Shown piece by piece: positions 8,447 through 17,193 of a stretch of 64,000 nucleotides of DNA; the stretch's first letter is position 1, and every line of letters begins with the position of its first letter. The DNA lies in the NCBI GenBank assembly GCA_001689405.1, contig LUJO01000028.1:1-64000 (forward strand), in the 5' to 3' direction. The position numbers and the translations under genes were made by a program. Below the pieces are notes generated by a model. That model saw only the letters and a program-made list of their open reading frames with translations, did no database searches and was not told the DNA's origin. Origin of the DNA: Candidatus Homeothermus arabinoxylanisolvens. GTDB lineage: Bacteria; Bacteroidota; Bacteroidia; Bacteroidales; Muribaculaceae.

Positions 8447-9175
8447 ATGTCAATACTCAACTCGATTATCGCACAGAGTGCCGAACAGTTTACCGATACG
8501 GTCAGTGCCATAAGCAACGTGGCTACACCCGCCGCGGCCGTAACTCCCGAACCGGTAGAGCTGTCCATGTGGGAACTGTGCATGAAAGGCGGCTTCATCA
8601 TGATACCCCTCGCCATTCTGCTTATAATCAGCATATACATATTCATCGAACGCTACATAGTGATACAACGCGCGGCCCGCGAGGACGCCTCGTTCATGAA
8701 ACGCATAAAGGACTACATCCACGAAGGCGAGATTGAAAGCGCCAAAAATCTATGTAAAAAAGACGGCACCCCATACAGCCGGCTGATACTCAAAGGCATA
8801 AGCCGTATAGGACGCCCGATGAACGATGTGCTCGTAGCCATTGAAAACACCGGCAACCTCGAAATAGCCAATCTCGGCAAAGGCCTCACTTGGCTCGCCA
8901 CTGCCGCTGCGGGAGCGCCGATGCTCGGCTTCTTGGGTACGGTAGTAGGTATGGTCGAGGCTTTCTTCGCACTTGCCAATGCCGGTTCGTCGGCCAATGT
9001 CAGTGTACTCGCCGGAGGCATCTACGAGGCACTCGTCACTACAGTAGCCGGTCTTGCCGTCGGCATCGTGGCCCTGTTCGCCTACAACGCTCTCGTAGCC
9101 AAGCTAAACGGCGTCATGAAGCTGCTCGAAGGTAAAACTATGGAGTTCATGGACCTGCTCAACGAGCCGGCATAA
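8447..9175 (+). CDS. exbB: ExbB/TolQ-type proton channel subunit
   Basis: 242 residues of the MotA/TolQ/ExbB family. A membrane helix at about residues 48-70 (FIMIPLAILLIISIYIFIERYIVI) is followed by a cytoplasmic segment, then two helices at about 145-170 (LTWLATAAAGAPMLGFLGTVVGM) and 185-215 (GGIYEALVTTVAGLAVGIVALFAYN), the conserved ExbB core. With ExbD and TonB it turns proton-motive force into work on outer-membrane receptors. It is followed by exbD after 13 bp and then tonB, a complete energising unit. Confidence 0.94.
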   Translation: MSILNSIIAQSAEQFTDTVSAISNVATPAAAVTPEPVELSMWELCMKGGFIMIPLAILLIISIYIFIERYIVIQRAAREDASFMKRIKDYIHEGEIESAKNLCKKDGTPYSRLILKGISRIGRPMNDVLVAIENTGNLEIANLGKGLTWLATAAAGAPMLGFLGTVVGMVEAFFALANAGSSANVSVLAGGIYEALVTTVAGLAVGIVALFAYNALVAKLNGVMKLLEGKTMEFMDLLNEPA

Positions 9176-9188
9176 TACACTATAAGAC

Positions 9189-9641
9189 ATGGCACTTAAA
9201 CGTCAGCATGACATGATGGCAATGTTCTCGATGGCGTCGATGACCGACGTTATCTTCCTGTTGCTCATCTTTTTCATGATAACCTCTACCTTTGTGTTCC
9301 CGACGGCGCTTGAAGTCAACCTGCCCCAAAGTTCGGTGCAGACAGCGCTAAAGCCCGGCACAAGGGTGTACATCGACAAAGACAACAACCTGTATGCGTC
9401 ATTTGGCGACGAAGAGCCGCAGTCAATCGAGACAGCGTCGTTGCTTACCTTTCTGCAACTCGCACAGCAGAACGAGCCCGAAGGCTTCATAGCCATATAT
9501 GCCGATGAAGAGGTGACCTACGGTAAAATAGTGGAAGTGCTCGACATGGGCGCCCGCAACAACCTCAAGATGGTGCTCGCCACAAAACCGGCACAAGTGC
9601 CGGCTACGCCGACAACACCGTCGATAGACCAAATACAATAA
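9189..9641 (+). CDS. exbD: ExbD/TolR-type transport protein
   Basis: 150 residues. A single N-terminal membrane helix (about residues 15-38, SMTDVIFLLLIFFMITSTFVF) carries the Asp of the TolR/ExbD proton path (MTDVIF). A periplasmic domain follows with the PQSSVQT and YGKIVEVLDMGARNNLKMVLATKP segments. Partner of ExbB and TonB. It lies 13 bp after exbB and 13 bp before the tonB ATG. Confidence 0.94.
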   Translation: MALKRQHDMMAMFSMASMTDVIFLLLIFFMITSTFVFPTALEVNLPQSSVQTALKPGTRVYIDKDNNLYASFGDEEPQSIETASLLTFLQLAQQNEPEGFIAIYADEEVTYGKIVEVLDMGARNNLKMVLATKPAQVPATPTTPSIDQIQ

Positions 9642-9654
9642 CACGTCATTGGAC

Positions 9655-10464
9655 ATGACACAGCAACAGCGCGACAGAATAACGGCTTCAGCAATAACCC
9701 TGACGGTAATGATACTTCTCGTCATTGCCCTTACCTGCCTGTACTATCGCGTGACTATACCTCCGATGGAGGAACGCCGTTGGCCGCCGGTTGACTCAAG
9801 CGAGATAGTATTCGGCGGTGAATTCGTAAAACTCGGCGACATGCCGGTACCGGTTCAGGACACTGACAATCTGCCGATTCCCGACAACTCGGCCGAGACA
9901 GCTCTTGAAGGCAGCGACCTTACCGATGCAGGCGAAGCCGTGGCAGAGACCCCGCCTACGGTCAGCACGACACATGAGTCGCCCATGAAAGTCAAGGAGA
10001 AACCGAAACCCGAAAAGACCGGCCCCACGAAAGAGGAACTCGCCGAACGGGCACGCATAAAACGAGAGAAAGAAGAGGCCGAGAAGCAGGCACGCATCAA
10101 AAACAAGATGCGCACAGGATTCAACACCGCCAAAAAGACAGGCAAAGGCGAGTCAGGCTCTCCAAACGGCAACTCAAACAGCGGCGCTCTGAGCGGTATG
10201 GCCGGACACAATCTTAAAGGACGCACCGCCGAAGCATGGGGACGCCCCAACAGCACCCTCTCGGGCACCATACGCATAAGAGTCACCGTAAACCGCAAAG
10301 GAGAAGTCATAGGGCTTCCGTCATACATAGGAGGAGAGGGGCCCGCGGCCGCCAACGCGGCAGTACGCCAGAGTTGCATAAAAGCCTCGCAGCAATCCAA
10401 ATTCTCTGTCGATCTTGAGGCTCCGGCCACACAGACCGGCATCATTACTTGGAAATTTGAATAA
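9655..10464 (+). CDS. TonB-like energy transducer
   Basis: 269 residues from ATG 9655; a TTG two codons upstream (9649) is the less likely start. A single membrane helix lies at about 12-35 (ASAITLTVMILLVIALTCLYY). A long charged, Pro/Lys/Glu-rich spacer (EKPKPEKTGPTKEELAERARIKREK) spans the periplasm, and a short C-terminal domain (IRIRVTVNRKGEVIGLPS, then IITWKFE) matches TonB/TolA-type ends. It should couple ExbB-ExbD to outer-membrane receptors such as the one at 39431. The spacer is Lys/Glu-rich like TolA, so a TolA-like role is possible. Confidence 0.88.
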   Translation: MTQQQRDRITASAITLTVMILLVIALTCLYYRVTIPPMEERRWPPVDSSEIVFGGEFVKLGDMPVPVQDTDNLPIPDNSAETALEGSDLTDAGEAVAETPPTVSTTHESPMKVKEKPKPEKTGPTKEELAERARIKREKEEAEKQARIKNKMRTGFNTAKKTGKGESGSPNGNSNSGALSGMAGHNLKGRTAEAWGRPNSTLSGTIRIRVTVNRKGEVIGLPSYIGGEGPAAANAAVRQSCIKASQQSKFSVDLEAPATQTGIITWKFE

Positions 10465-10480
10465 GACACATTATAAACGC

Positions 10481-13400
10481 ATGAAGAAATATCGCATAAT
10501 CAACAACTCGCTCGGCTGGCTGATGTTTGTCATCGCAGCAGTCACCTACCTGCTCACCTTAGAGCCGACAGCGAGTTTCTGGGATTGTCCCGAATTCATA
10601 TCACAAGGCTATAAACTCGAGATAGGACACCCGCCGGGCAACCCCATCTTCATGCTTGCGGCAAGATTTTTCGTCAACTTCGCACCCGACGCACAGCACG
10701 TGGCCATGGCTGTCAACACCATGTCGGCATTATTGAGCGCGGCCACCATACTGCTGCTCTTCTGGACCATAACCCATCTGGTACGACGACTTGTCGTTGC
10801 CGATGACGCAAAACAGATATCACTGACCGAGATGCTCATCATATTCGGTTCGGGCATATGCGGCTCACTTGTATACACTTGGAGCGACACTTTCTGGTTT
10901 TCGGCTGTCGAAGGCGAGGTATATGCGTTTTCTTCATTCTGTACGGCCCTCGTATTCTGGCTTATACTTAAATGGGAAAACCGGGCCGATCAGCCCCACA
11001 GCGACCGTTATCTGGTGCTCATAGCCTACGTGATCGGCATATCCATTGCCGTACACTTGCTCAACCTGCTATGTATACCGGCCATTGTACTTGTATTCTA
11101 CTACAAGAAGTTCAAGAATCCCGATGGCAAAGGCTCCCTGATAGCTCTGCTCGTATCGTTTGTCATCGTAGGCCTGATTCTTTACGGACTCGTTCCGGGC
11201 TTCATCGAGATGGCCCAGTACTGCGAGCTCCTGTGTGTCAACGGACTCGGCTGGAGCTATAACAGCGGGCCTATAATCTACACCTGCATCACGCTCGCAG
11301 TCATGATATGGGCAGTATATGAACTGTACCGCCAGAACAATGCCCTGCGTATAAAAATATCGTTTTTCCTAAGCGTATTTCTTTCAGGCATACCCTTCAT
11401 CGGCGACGGATGGTTTATACCCGTAGTTGTATTTATAGGACTGCTCCTCTACCTGTTCAAGTTCATGAAGCGTGTGCCGGTACGTATATTCAATGTTGTC
11501 GTACTGAGCATACTTGTCATATTCATAGGCTATTCTTCCTACGCCCTGTTGCTGATCCGTTCGTCGGCCAACACGCCTATGAACCAGAACGCGCCCGATA
11601 ATGTGTTTGCACTTAGCTCCTACCTCAACCGCGAGCAGTACGGCGACCGACCCCTATTCTACGGACAGACATTCAATTCCGGCATAGTGTATCAGGTAGA
11701 CGCCTCCGGACGTCCGCAGGCCCTGAAGAAAGAGGGCAAGGCCCTGTACGGAAAAACGGTGAAAAAATCGCCCGATGAACCCGACCGATATGAAATCACA
11801 GGCTATAAGACCGATTATGTGATGAATCCGGAGCTCGACATGCTCTTCCCGCGTATGTACGACGGCAAGTATGCCGCCGCTTACCGCGACTGGACCGGCA
11901 TGAAGGGCACACCGGTAAACGTCAATACGTATGTTGATGAGAACGGCCGTCCCTACGGCTCCCCGCAGACCAAAATCAAGCCGACATTTGCCGAGAACCT
12001 CCAGTACCTCTTCAACTACCAGATCAACCATATGTACTGGCGTTACTTCATGTGGAACTTCGCAGGCCGCCAGAACGACATTCAAGGCAACGGCGAGGTA
12101 ACACACGGCAACTGGATATCAGGCATACCGTTCATCGACAATCTGCGACTCGGCGACCAGTCGCTACTGCCTGACGACCTCGGCGCCGGCAATAAAGGCC
12201 ATAACGTATTTTTCATGCTGCCGCTCATTTTCGGCATCATCGGCCTCATATGGCAGTCATTTACCTCACGCCGCGGCATCGAACAGTTCTGGGTTGTGGC
12301 ATTCCTGTTCTTCATGACCGGACTCGCCATTGTGCTATACCTTAACCAGACGCCCAACCAGCCCCGTGAACGCGACTACGCGTTTGCCGGCTCGTTCTAC
12401 GCATTTGCCATATGGGTGGGCATGGGTGTAGCCGGCATATGGCGCATACTTGTAATGCTGTTCAGCGACAAAGTCAAGGCCGGCGACAAAGTATCGCGTA
12501 TGCTTGCCTACGTAGCCGTAGCGGCCGGCATATTACTGCCCCTTCAGGTAGTATCGCAGACTTGGGACGATCATGACCGCTCGGGACGCTATACCACGCG
12601 CGACTTCGGCATGAACTATCTGTCAAGCCTTGAGCCCAACGCCATTGTATTCACCAACGGCGACAATGACACATTCCCATTGTGGTACGCACAGGAAGTG
12701 GAAGGCTTCCGTACCGATGTCAGGGTAGTAAATCTGTCATATCTGACCACCGACTGGTATGTTGACCAGATGCGGCTACCGTCGTATGACGCTCCGGCCA
12801 TAGACATGATGGCAACACCCGACATATACGCACACGACAAGCGACAGTTCAGCTACTATCTGCGGCCCGACACGACCAAAGTAAACGTACTTGCGGCCCT
12901 CAAGGCACTGTATGCCGACGATGCCAATAAAAACGAATGGGGCTTGTACGAGTTCAAATATCCCAACATGTATCTCCCCGTAAACAAGGACGATATGCTT
13001 AAGTCGGGACGTGTCACCGAAGAGGAGCTCCCCGCTGTCGAAGAATATATAGACCTCGACCAAAGCGAAGAACCTGACGGCGGCCTGCGGCTCAGCAATG
13101 TCATAGCACTTGACATGCTCGCTACCAACGCGGCCAATGGATGGAAGCGTCCGGTGTATTTCGCCATGACAGTGCCCGACAGCTATTACATGAACCTGTC
13201 GCCCTACATGCGGTCGACCGGCATGGCCTATGAAGTCGGCCCCATCAAGAACAAGGAATATGACGGTTACCACATGGCTGTGAATACCGATAAGGCTTAC
13301 GACAATATCGTCAACAAATTCCGCTGGGGCGGTCTCGACAAAGCCGAGAGCGCTGATGACATTTATCTTGACGAGACAGTGCGCCGCATGGTCACCACTA

Positions 13401-13942
13401 CGCGTACCACCATGCTCGACCTCGCCACAGCCTTGTACAACGAGGGTGTGACCGCCGAGATATACTTCCATCAGGACAGTGTGAACATGGACGCTCCGCA
13501 GCGCGAGAAGATAACATCGTTCATAGCCGACCGATATGCAAAGGCACAGACCGTAATGGACCTCATGATGGACAAGTTACCGGTCTACACCGCTCCCTAC
13601 GGAGTAACCATAGGACTTCAGATAGCCGACATATACGGACGCCTCGGCGACATAACCGACAACAAGGCCGACAACGAGCGCGCGCTTCAGGTGCTGCGCG
13701 ACGAGATAGACCTGTACAAGCAGTACATACTCTATTTCCAAAGCCTGACTCCGGCACAATTCTCCACTCTGACCCGCACTGACCGTTACATCTACGACTC
13801 TTACTTCGTATCGCTCATATCGGCCTATGCCGAAAACGGCGGCGACGCGCAGGAACTTATGAAGCAACTGCAAAGCGAAGGTGTCAACTTCAGCCGCTAT
13901 TACAAGAAAAGTCCCGAGACTAATCCGGTAAATGTCGAATAA
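10481..13942 (+). CDS. DUF2723 (GT117-type) polytopic membrane protein
   Basis: 1153 residues from ATG 10481. A frame open from 10415 would overlap tonB by 50 bp, and the ATG opens directly on a hydrophobic segment (MKKYRIINNSLGWLMFVIA). About a dozen membrane helices occupy residues 10-330 and again 550-680; the signature LEPTASFWDCPEFI and EIGHPPGNPIFML is in the first loops. The C-terminal 450 residues are soluble and include NGDNDTFPLWYAQEVEGFRTDVRVVNLSYL. DUF2723 is classed as GT117 and is distantly related to protein O-mannosyltransferases (TMEM260). Substrate in this organism is unknown. Tight spacing with tonB and the deacetylase suggests one operon. Confidence 0.9.
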   Translation: MKKYRIINNSLGWLMFVIAAVTYLLTLEPTASFWDCPEFISQGYKLEIGHPPGNPIFMLAARFFVNFAPDAQHVAMAVNTMSALLSAATILLLFWTITHLVRRLVVADDAKQISLTEMLIIFGSGICGSLVYTWSDTFWFSAVEGEVYAFSSFCTALVFWLILKWENRADQPHSDRYLVLIAYVIGISIAVHLLNLLCIPAIVLVFYYKKFKNPDGKGSLIALLVSFVIVGLILYGLVPGFIEMAQYCELLCVNGLGWSYNSGPIIYTCITLAVMIWAVYELYRQNNALRIKISFFLSVFLSGIPFIGDGWFIPVVVFIGLLLYLFKFMKRVPVRIFNVVVLSILVIFIGYSSYALLLIRSSANTPMNQNAPDNVFALSSYLNREQYGDRPLFYGQTFNSGIVYQVDASGRPQALKKEGKALYGKTVKKSPDEPDRYEITGYKTDYVMNPELDMLFPRMYDGKYAAAYRDWTGMKGTPVNVNTYVDENGRPYGSPQTKIKPTFAENLQYLFNYQINHMYWRYFMWNFAGRQNDIQGNGEVTHGNWISGIPFIDNLRLGDQSLLPDDLGAGNKGHNVFFMLPLIFGIIGLIWQSFTSRRGIEQFWVVAFLFFMTGLAIVLYLNQTPNQPRERDYAFAGSFYAFAIWVGMGVAGIWRILVMLFSDKVKAGDKVSRMLAYVAVAAGILLPLQVVSQTWDDHDRSGRYTTRDFGMNYLSSLEPNAIVFTNGDNDTFPLWYAQEVEGFRTDVRVVNLSYLTTDWYVDQMRLPSYDAPAIDMMATPDIYAHDKRQFSYYLRPDTTKVNVLAALKALYADDANKNEWGLYEFKYPNMYLPVNKDDMLKSGRVTEEELPAVEEYIDLDQSEEPDGGLRLSNVIALDMLATNAANGWKRPVYFAMTVPDSYYMNLSPYMRSTGMAYEVGPIKNKEYDGYHMAVNTDKAYDNIVNKFRWGGLDKAESADDIYLDETVRRMVTTTRTTMLDLATALYNEGVTAEIYFHQDSVNMDAPQREKITSFIADRYAKAQTVMDLMMDKLPVYTAPYGVTIGLQIADIYGRLGDITDNKADNERALQVLRDEIDLYKQYILYFQSLTPAQFSTLTRTDRYIYDSYFVSLISAYAENGGDAQELMKQLQSEGVNFSRYYKKSPETNPVNVE

Positions 13943-13962
13943 ACCGTCAGAACTGTAGTATC

Positions 13963-14580
13963 ATGTTTATCGAGCAACCGCCACTGCTATACCGCATCCT
14001 TTTCCCGGAGGCGGTATGGCGTATAAAACGCAAGAAACGCAAGGTCATCTACCTTACGTTTGATGACGGTCCCATACCCGAAGTCACACCGTGGGTGCTC
14101 GACGTACTCGATCATTACGGCATAAAAGCCACATTCTTTTCTGTCGGCGACAATGTCAGGCGACATCCCGAACTTCTTGAGGAAATAAAGCGGCGGGGCC
14201 ATAGCTGGGGCAACCATACAATGAACCACCTGCAGGGGTTCAAGGTCACCTCGCGCAATTATCTGCGCAACATAAAGGAGGCCGACAATCTCATAGACAG
14301 CAACCTCTATCGTCCGCCGCACGGCATAATGAGGTGGAGTCAGGCAAAGGTCATAAAAGATCATTTCAACATCATCATGTATGACCTTGTCACACGCGAC
14401 TACTCCAAGAAACTAAACGGAGAGCAGGTGCTCAACAACGTGAAAAAATTTGCCCGCAACGGCTCCATAATCGTGTTTCACGACTCTCTTAAAGCCGAGC
14501 GCAACCTGCGTTACGCACTTCCGCGTGCCATAGAGTGGCTCAAAGAGCAAGGCTATGAGTTCGAGGCCATCAATATGTAG
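13963..14580 (+). CDS. Polysaccharide deacetylase (NodB homology, CE4)
   Basis: 205 residues. Motif 1 TFDDGP at 32-37 (Asp34 base and Asp35 metal ligand), motif 2 with metal ligands His85 and His89 (WGNHTMNHL), motif 3 YRPPHG, and a late VFHDSLKAERNLRYAL. These support a zinc-dependent deacetylase acting on an N-acetylated glycan. No clear signal peptide or anchor is visible, so the site of action is uncertain. It follows the DUF2723 gene by 20 bp and overlaps the queG start by 26 bp. Confidence 0.9.
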   Translation: MFIEQPPLLYRILFPEAVWRIKRKKRKVIYLTFDDGPIPEVTPWVLDVLDHYGIKATFFSVGDNVRRHPELLEEIKRRGHSWGNHTMNHLQGFKVTSRNYLRNIKEADNLIDSNLYRPPHGIMRWSQAKVIKDHFNIIMYDLVTRDYSKKLNGEQVLNNVKKFARNGSIIVFHDSLKAERNLRYALPRAIEWLKEQGYEFEAINM

Positions 14581-15490
14581 CGACGCAGTCATCGCCGAAG
14601 CCTTGCGGCTTGGAGCTACCGCCGCGGGAACAGCCGGCATTGAACCGGTCGATGCTTGCACAGCTGCGCGATACGACGCTTGGATAGCCGCCGGATGCCA
14701 CGGAGAGATGAATTATCTGGCACGCAACATTGACCTACGCAATGACCCGCGTGGCCTTATGCCCTCAGCCAAGACTGTCATAGTGGCCGCGTTCAACTAC
14801 TATCCAAAGCATAGGCAACCGCCTGAACACCCACAGTTCGCATACTATGCTTACGGACGCGACTACCATGAAGTGGTGCGCGAACGTCTCGGCGCACTTG
14901 CCGACTTCATCAAAGAAAACTATGGAGGAGAGACCCGCGTATGTGTAGACACGGCCCCGCTCCACGAACGATATTGGGCACAAAAAGCCGGCATAGGATT
15001 CGAAGGTGTCAACTCACAGCTGATCATCCCCGGACGAGGTTCCTATTTCTTCATCGGGGAAGTGCTGACATCGATTGACTTTACCCCTTCACTGCCATGC
15101 AGCGGTGACTGCGGCCATTGCGGGGCATGCATGCGAGCATGTCCTTCGGGAGCCATAAAAGGCGACGGCACAATCGACGCTTCGCGATGCCTCTCCTACC
15201 TCACAATCGAATACCGAGGCGACCTTCCGGCCGACACTCCCGCCGGCAACCGCATATACGGCTGCGACGCCTGCCAGCAGGCATGCCCGCATAACCGACA
15301 CGCACAGCCCACCGATATAGCCGATTTCGCCCCTTCCGACCGGTTTCTTGCACTTGACGAAGAACGCCTGTCGGCACTGACCCCTGAAAGTTTCAACTCC
15401 TTGTTTCGTCACTCCGCTATAAAACGGACCAAACTTTCCGGACTGCTCCGCAATCTACAACTGCTGCGTGCCAACAAGACAAAACATTAA
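14555..15490 (+). CDS. queG: Epoxyqueuosine reductase
   Basis: Reduces epoxyqueuosine in tRNA to queuosine, the last step of that pathway. 311 residues. The cobalamin-binding N-terminal part includes DTAPLHERYWAQKAGIGFEG; two 4Fe-4S motifs follow (CGHCGACMRACPSGAI and CDACQQACPHN). It starts inside the deacetylase gene in another frame (26-bp overlap), suggesting translational coupling, though the functions are unrelated. A bidirectional hairpin at 15502-15539 separates it from the convergent pfkA gene. Confidence 0.95.
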   Translation: MSSRPSICSDAVIAEALRLGATAAGTAGIEPVDACTAARYDAWIAAGCHGEMNYLARNIDLRNDPRGLMPSAKTVIVAAFNYYPKHRQPPEHPQFAYYAYGRDYHEVVRERLGALADFIKENYGGETRVCVDTAPLHERYWAQKAGIGFEGVNSQLIIPGRGSYFFIGEVLTSIDFTPSLPCSGDCGHCGACMRACPSGAIKGDGTIDASRCLSYLTIEYRGDLPADTPAGNRIYGCDACQQACPHNRHAQPTDIADFAPSDRFLALDEERLSALTPESFNSLFRHSAIKRTKLSGLLRNLQLLRANKTKH

Positions 15491-15501
15491 CGTCTAAAAA
15501 C

Positions 15502-15539
15502 AACGACGGCAACACCGCAAAACCGGTATTACCGTCGTT
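15502..15539. terminator. Bidirectional terminator between queG and pfkA
   Basis: AACGACGG (15502-15509) pairs with CCGTCGTT (15532-15539), extended inward to a 16-bp stem with a few mismatches (CACCG with CGGTA). It lies in the 72-bp gap between two convergent genes. T-runs on either side are poor. Confidence 0.6.
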
Positions 15540-15562
15540 ATGTCATATTACTTGCCTCGCTC

Positions 15563-16543
15563 TTATATTGACAGGCGGCGGAGGGTACTGAGCAGGTCGC
15601 GGTTGATGGGCTTGTCGTTCTTGATGGCCTTCGAGAAGGGCACGTATACGATTTCGTCATTGGATATGCCGATCATAACGTTGCGCTGGTCCTCAAGCAG
15701 GGCGTCGATTGCCGCGGAACCGAGGCGTGAAGCCAATATACGGTCAGAAGCCGTAGGCGAACCGCCGCGCTGAAGGTGTCCGAGTATCGACACTCTTACG
15801 TCATAACCGGGATACTCGTTTTTCACACGTTCGGCAAGAGCCATGGCACCGCCGGTGACAGGACTCTCCGCAACGAGCACTATCGATGAGTTCTTGCTCT
15901 TGCGGAACCCGTTCTGTATAAGTTCGGCCAACTGGTCGACCTCTGTTGATATTTCAGGAATAATGGCGGCCTCCGCACCTGAAGCGATAGCGCCGTTCAG
16001 AGCAAGGAAACCGGCGTCGCGGCCCATAACCTCAATGAAGAACAGACGCTCATGGCTCGTAGCCGTGTCACGGATCTTGTCGACACACTCCATTATGGTG
16101 TTAAGAGCCGTATCGTAACCGATAGTGCGGTCAGTACCGTAAAGGTCATTGTCGATTGTTCCGGGCAAGCCTATTATAGGGAAGTTGAACTCTGTGGCAA
16201 ATATGCGCGCACCGGTAAGCGAACCGTCGCCACCTATCACCACAAGTGCGTCTATTTCGTGCTGTTTTATCGTGTCATAAGCCAACTGACGGCCTTCGGG
16301 AGTCTCAAACTCCTTGCAACGGGCGGTTTTGAGTATCGTGCCACCCATCTGTATGATATTTGACACATTCTGTGTCTTGAACTCAACAATCTCGTTTGTT
16401 ATAAGACCGCGATATCCGCGATATATACCTTTTACTTTGAAACCGCTGAAAATCGCCGAACGAGTCACCGCGCGTATGGCAGCGTTCATTCCCGGGGCAT
16501 CGCCTCCCGACGTGAGAATACCGATTGTCTTAATCTGGCCCAT
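15563..16543 (-). CDS. pfkA: 6-phosphofructokinase (ATP-type)
   Basis: Phosphorylates fructose 6-phosphate to the 1,6-bisphosphate in glycolysis. 326 residues, typical of short bacterial PfkA. ILTSGGDAPGMNAAIRAV opens the fold; VVIGGDGSLTGA has the Gly expected in ATP-dependent enzymes; PGTIDNDLYGTDRTIGYDTA holds the catalytic TIDND loop; EVMGRDAGFLAL and the C-terminal LGHLQRGGSPTASDR are conserved. It has its own promoter (16593-16623). Confidence 0.97.
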   Translation of the reverse strand: MGQIKTIGILTSGGDAPGMNAAIRAVTRSAIFSGFKVKGIYRGYRGLITNEIVEFKTQNVSNIIQMGGTILKTARCKEFETPEGRQLAYDTIKQHEIDALVVIGGDGSLTGARIFATEFNFPIIGLPGTIDNDLYGTDRTIGYDTALNTIMECVDKIRDTATSHERLFFIEVMGRDAGFLALNGAIASGAEAAIIPEISTEVDQLAELIQNGFRKSKNSSIVLVAESPVTGGAMALAERVKNEYPGYDVRVSILGHLQRGGSPTASDRILASRLGSAAIDALLEDQRNVMIGISNDEIVYVPFSKAIKNDKPINRDLLSTLRRLSI

Positions 16544-16592
16544 ATTTGAATAGAATTATTAAAGTGAATACATATTACAGCATACAACCCCG

Positions 16593-16623
16593 CAAAAATA
16601 AGCATTTAAGCTGTCAGATACAA
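16593..16623 (-). promoter_or_regulatory. Promoter of pfkA
   Basis: Minus-strand TATTTTTG (16600-16593) with TTG (16623-16621) 20 nt upstream; leader of about 46 nt. Confidence 0.6.
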
Positions 16624-16639
16624 TACTTGGCGCGTTTTT

Positions 16640-17170
16640 TTAACGTTGCGGCTCCACCTCCGTCACGATACATGTATTGGCCCCCCTCCATGGAAGCATA
16701 CCCCAATACCGTTTATAAGTGACCTTCACCGGAGTTCCCGTGCCTTTAAGCTCCGACAGCCGCCGTGCAAGCGCATCTCTGTCTACTGAAAACGTAAAAT
16801 CGCGAGAATATGTTTTTGTAGAATCAACCAGCGCGCTTCTGACTATCATCTGGCCCTCCCAAGTCTTGAATATGACACCCTGCTTTTTCAGGTCGACCAC
16901 ATAGCCCACTTCATTCATATCAGTCTCATAGGGATTCAAGTAACGCACCCAGAAACCAATGCCGAGAGCAAGGAGCACAAACAGCACCGACCATAAAATC
17001 ATGCGCCGCATGGGATGACGACGTCGACGACGCGGCTCCGACTCGCCACAGCCCTCGGCCGCAGCCTCTTTCTGTTCGCAGCCAAACTGTATCACAGGCT
17101 TTTGTACAGCATCATCCGACGGCTCCGGATCATCGGCCATAAAGTAATCGGGTTTTGAGTCTAAATCCAT
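16640..17170 (-). CDS. Single-pass membrane protein of unknown function
   Basis: 176 residues from ATG 17170. The frame is open to 17362, but that would overlap the upstream gene by over 150 bp. An acidic N-terminal segment (DSKPDYFMADDPEPSDD) and an Arg-rich patch (EPRRRRRHPMRRM) precede one membrane helix at about residues 60-80 (ILWSVLFVLLALGIGFWV). The C-terminal 95 residues form a small exported beta-rich domain (GVIFKTWEGQMIVRS, VKVTYKRYWGMLPW). Small proteins of this type are common in Bacteroidales but I know no function. It follows the flippase-like gene by 23 bp. Confidence 0.75.
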   Translation of the reverse strand: MDLDSKPDYFMADDPEPSDDAVQKPVIQFGCEQKEAAAEGCGESEPRRRRRHPMRRMILWSVLFVLLALGIGFWVRYLNPYETDMNEVGYVVDLKKQGVIFKTWEGQMIVRSALVDSTKTYSRDFTFSVDRDALARRLSELKGTGTPVKVTYKRYWGMLPWRGANTCIVTEVEPQR

Positions 17171-17193
17171 ATCTATTAAATAATGATTCCAAA

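Noticed and set aside
10415..10480. Upstream extension of the DUF2723 gene
   Set aside because: It overlaps tonB by 50 bp and adds 22 residues without membrane or family features; the ATG at 10481 opens directly onto the conserved N-terminus.
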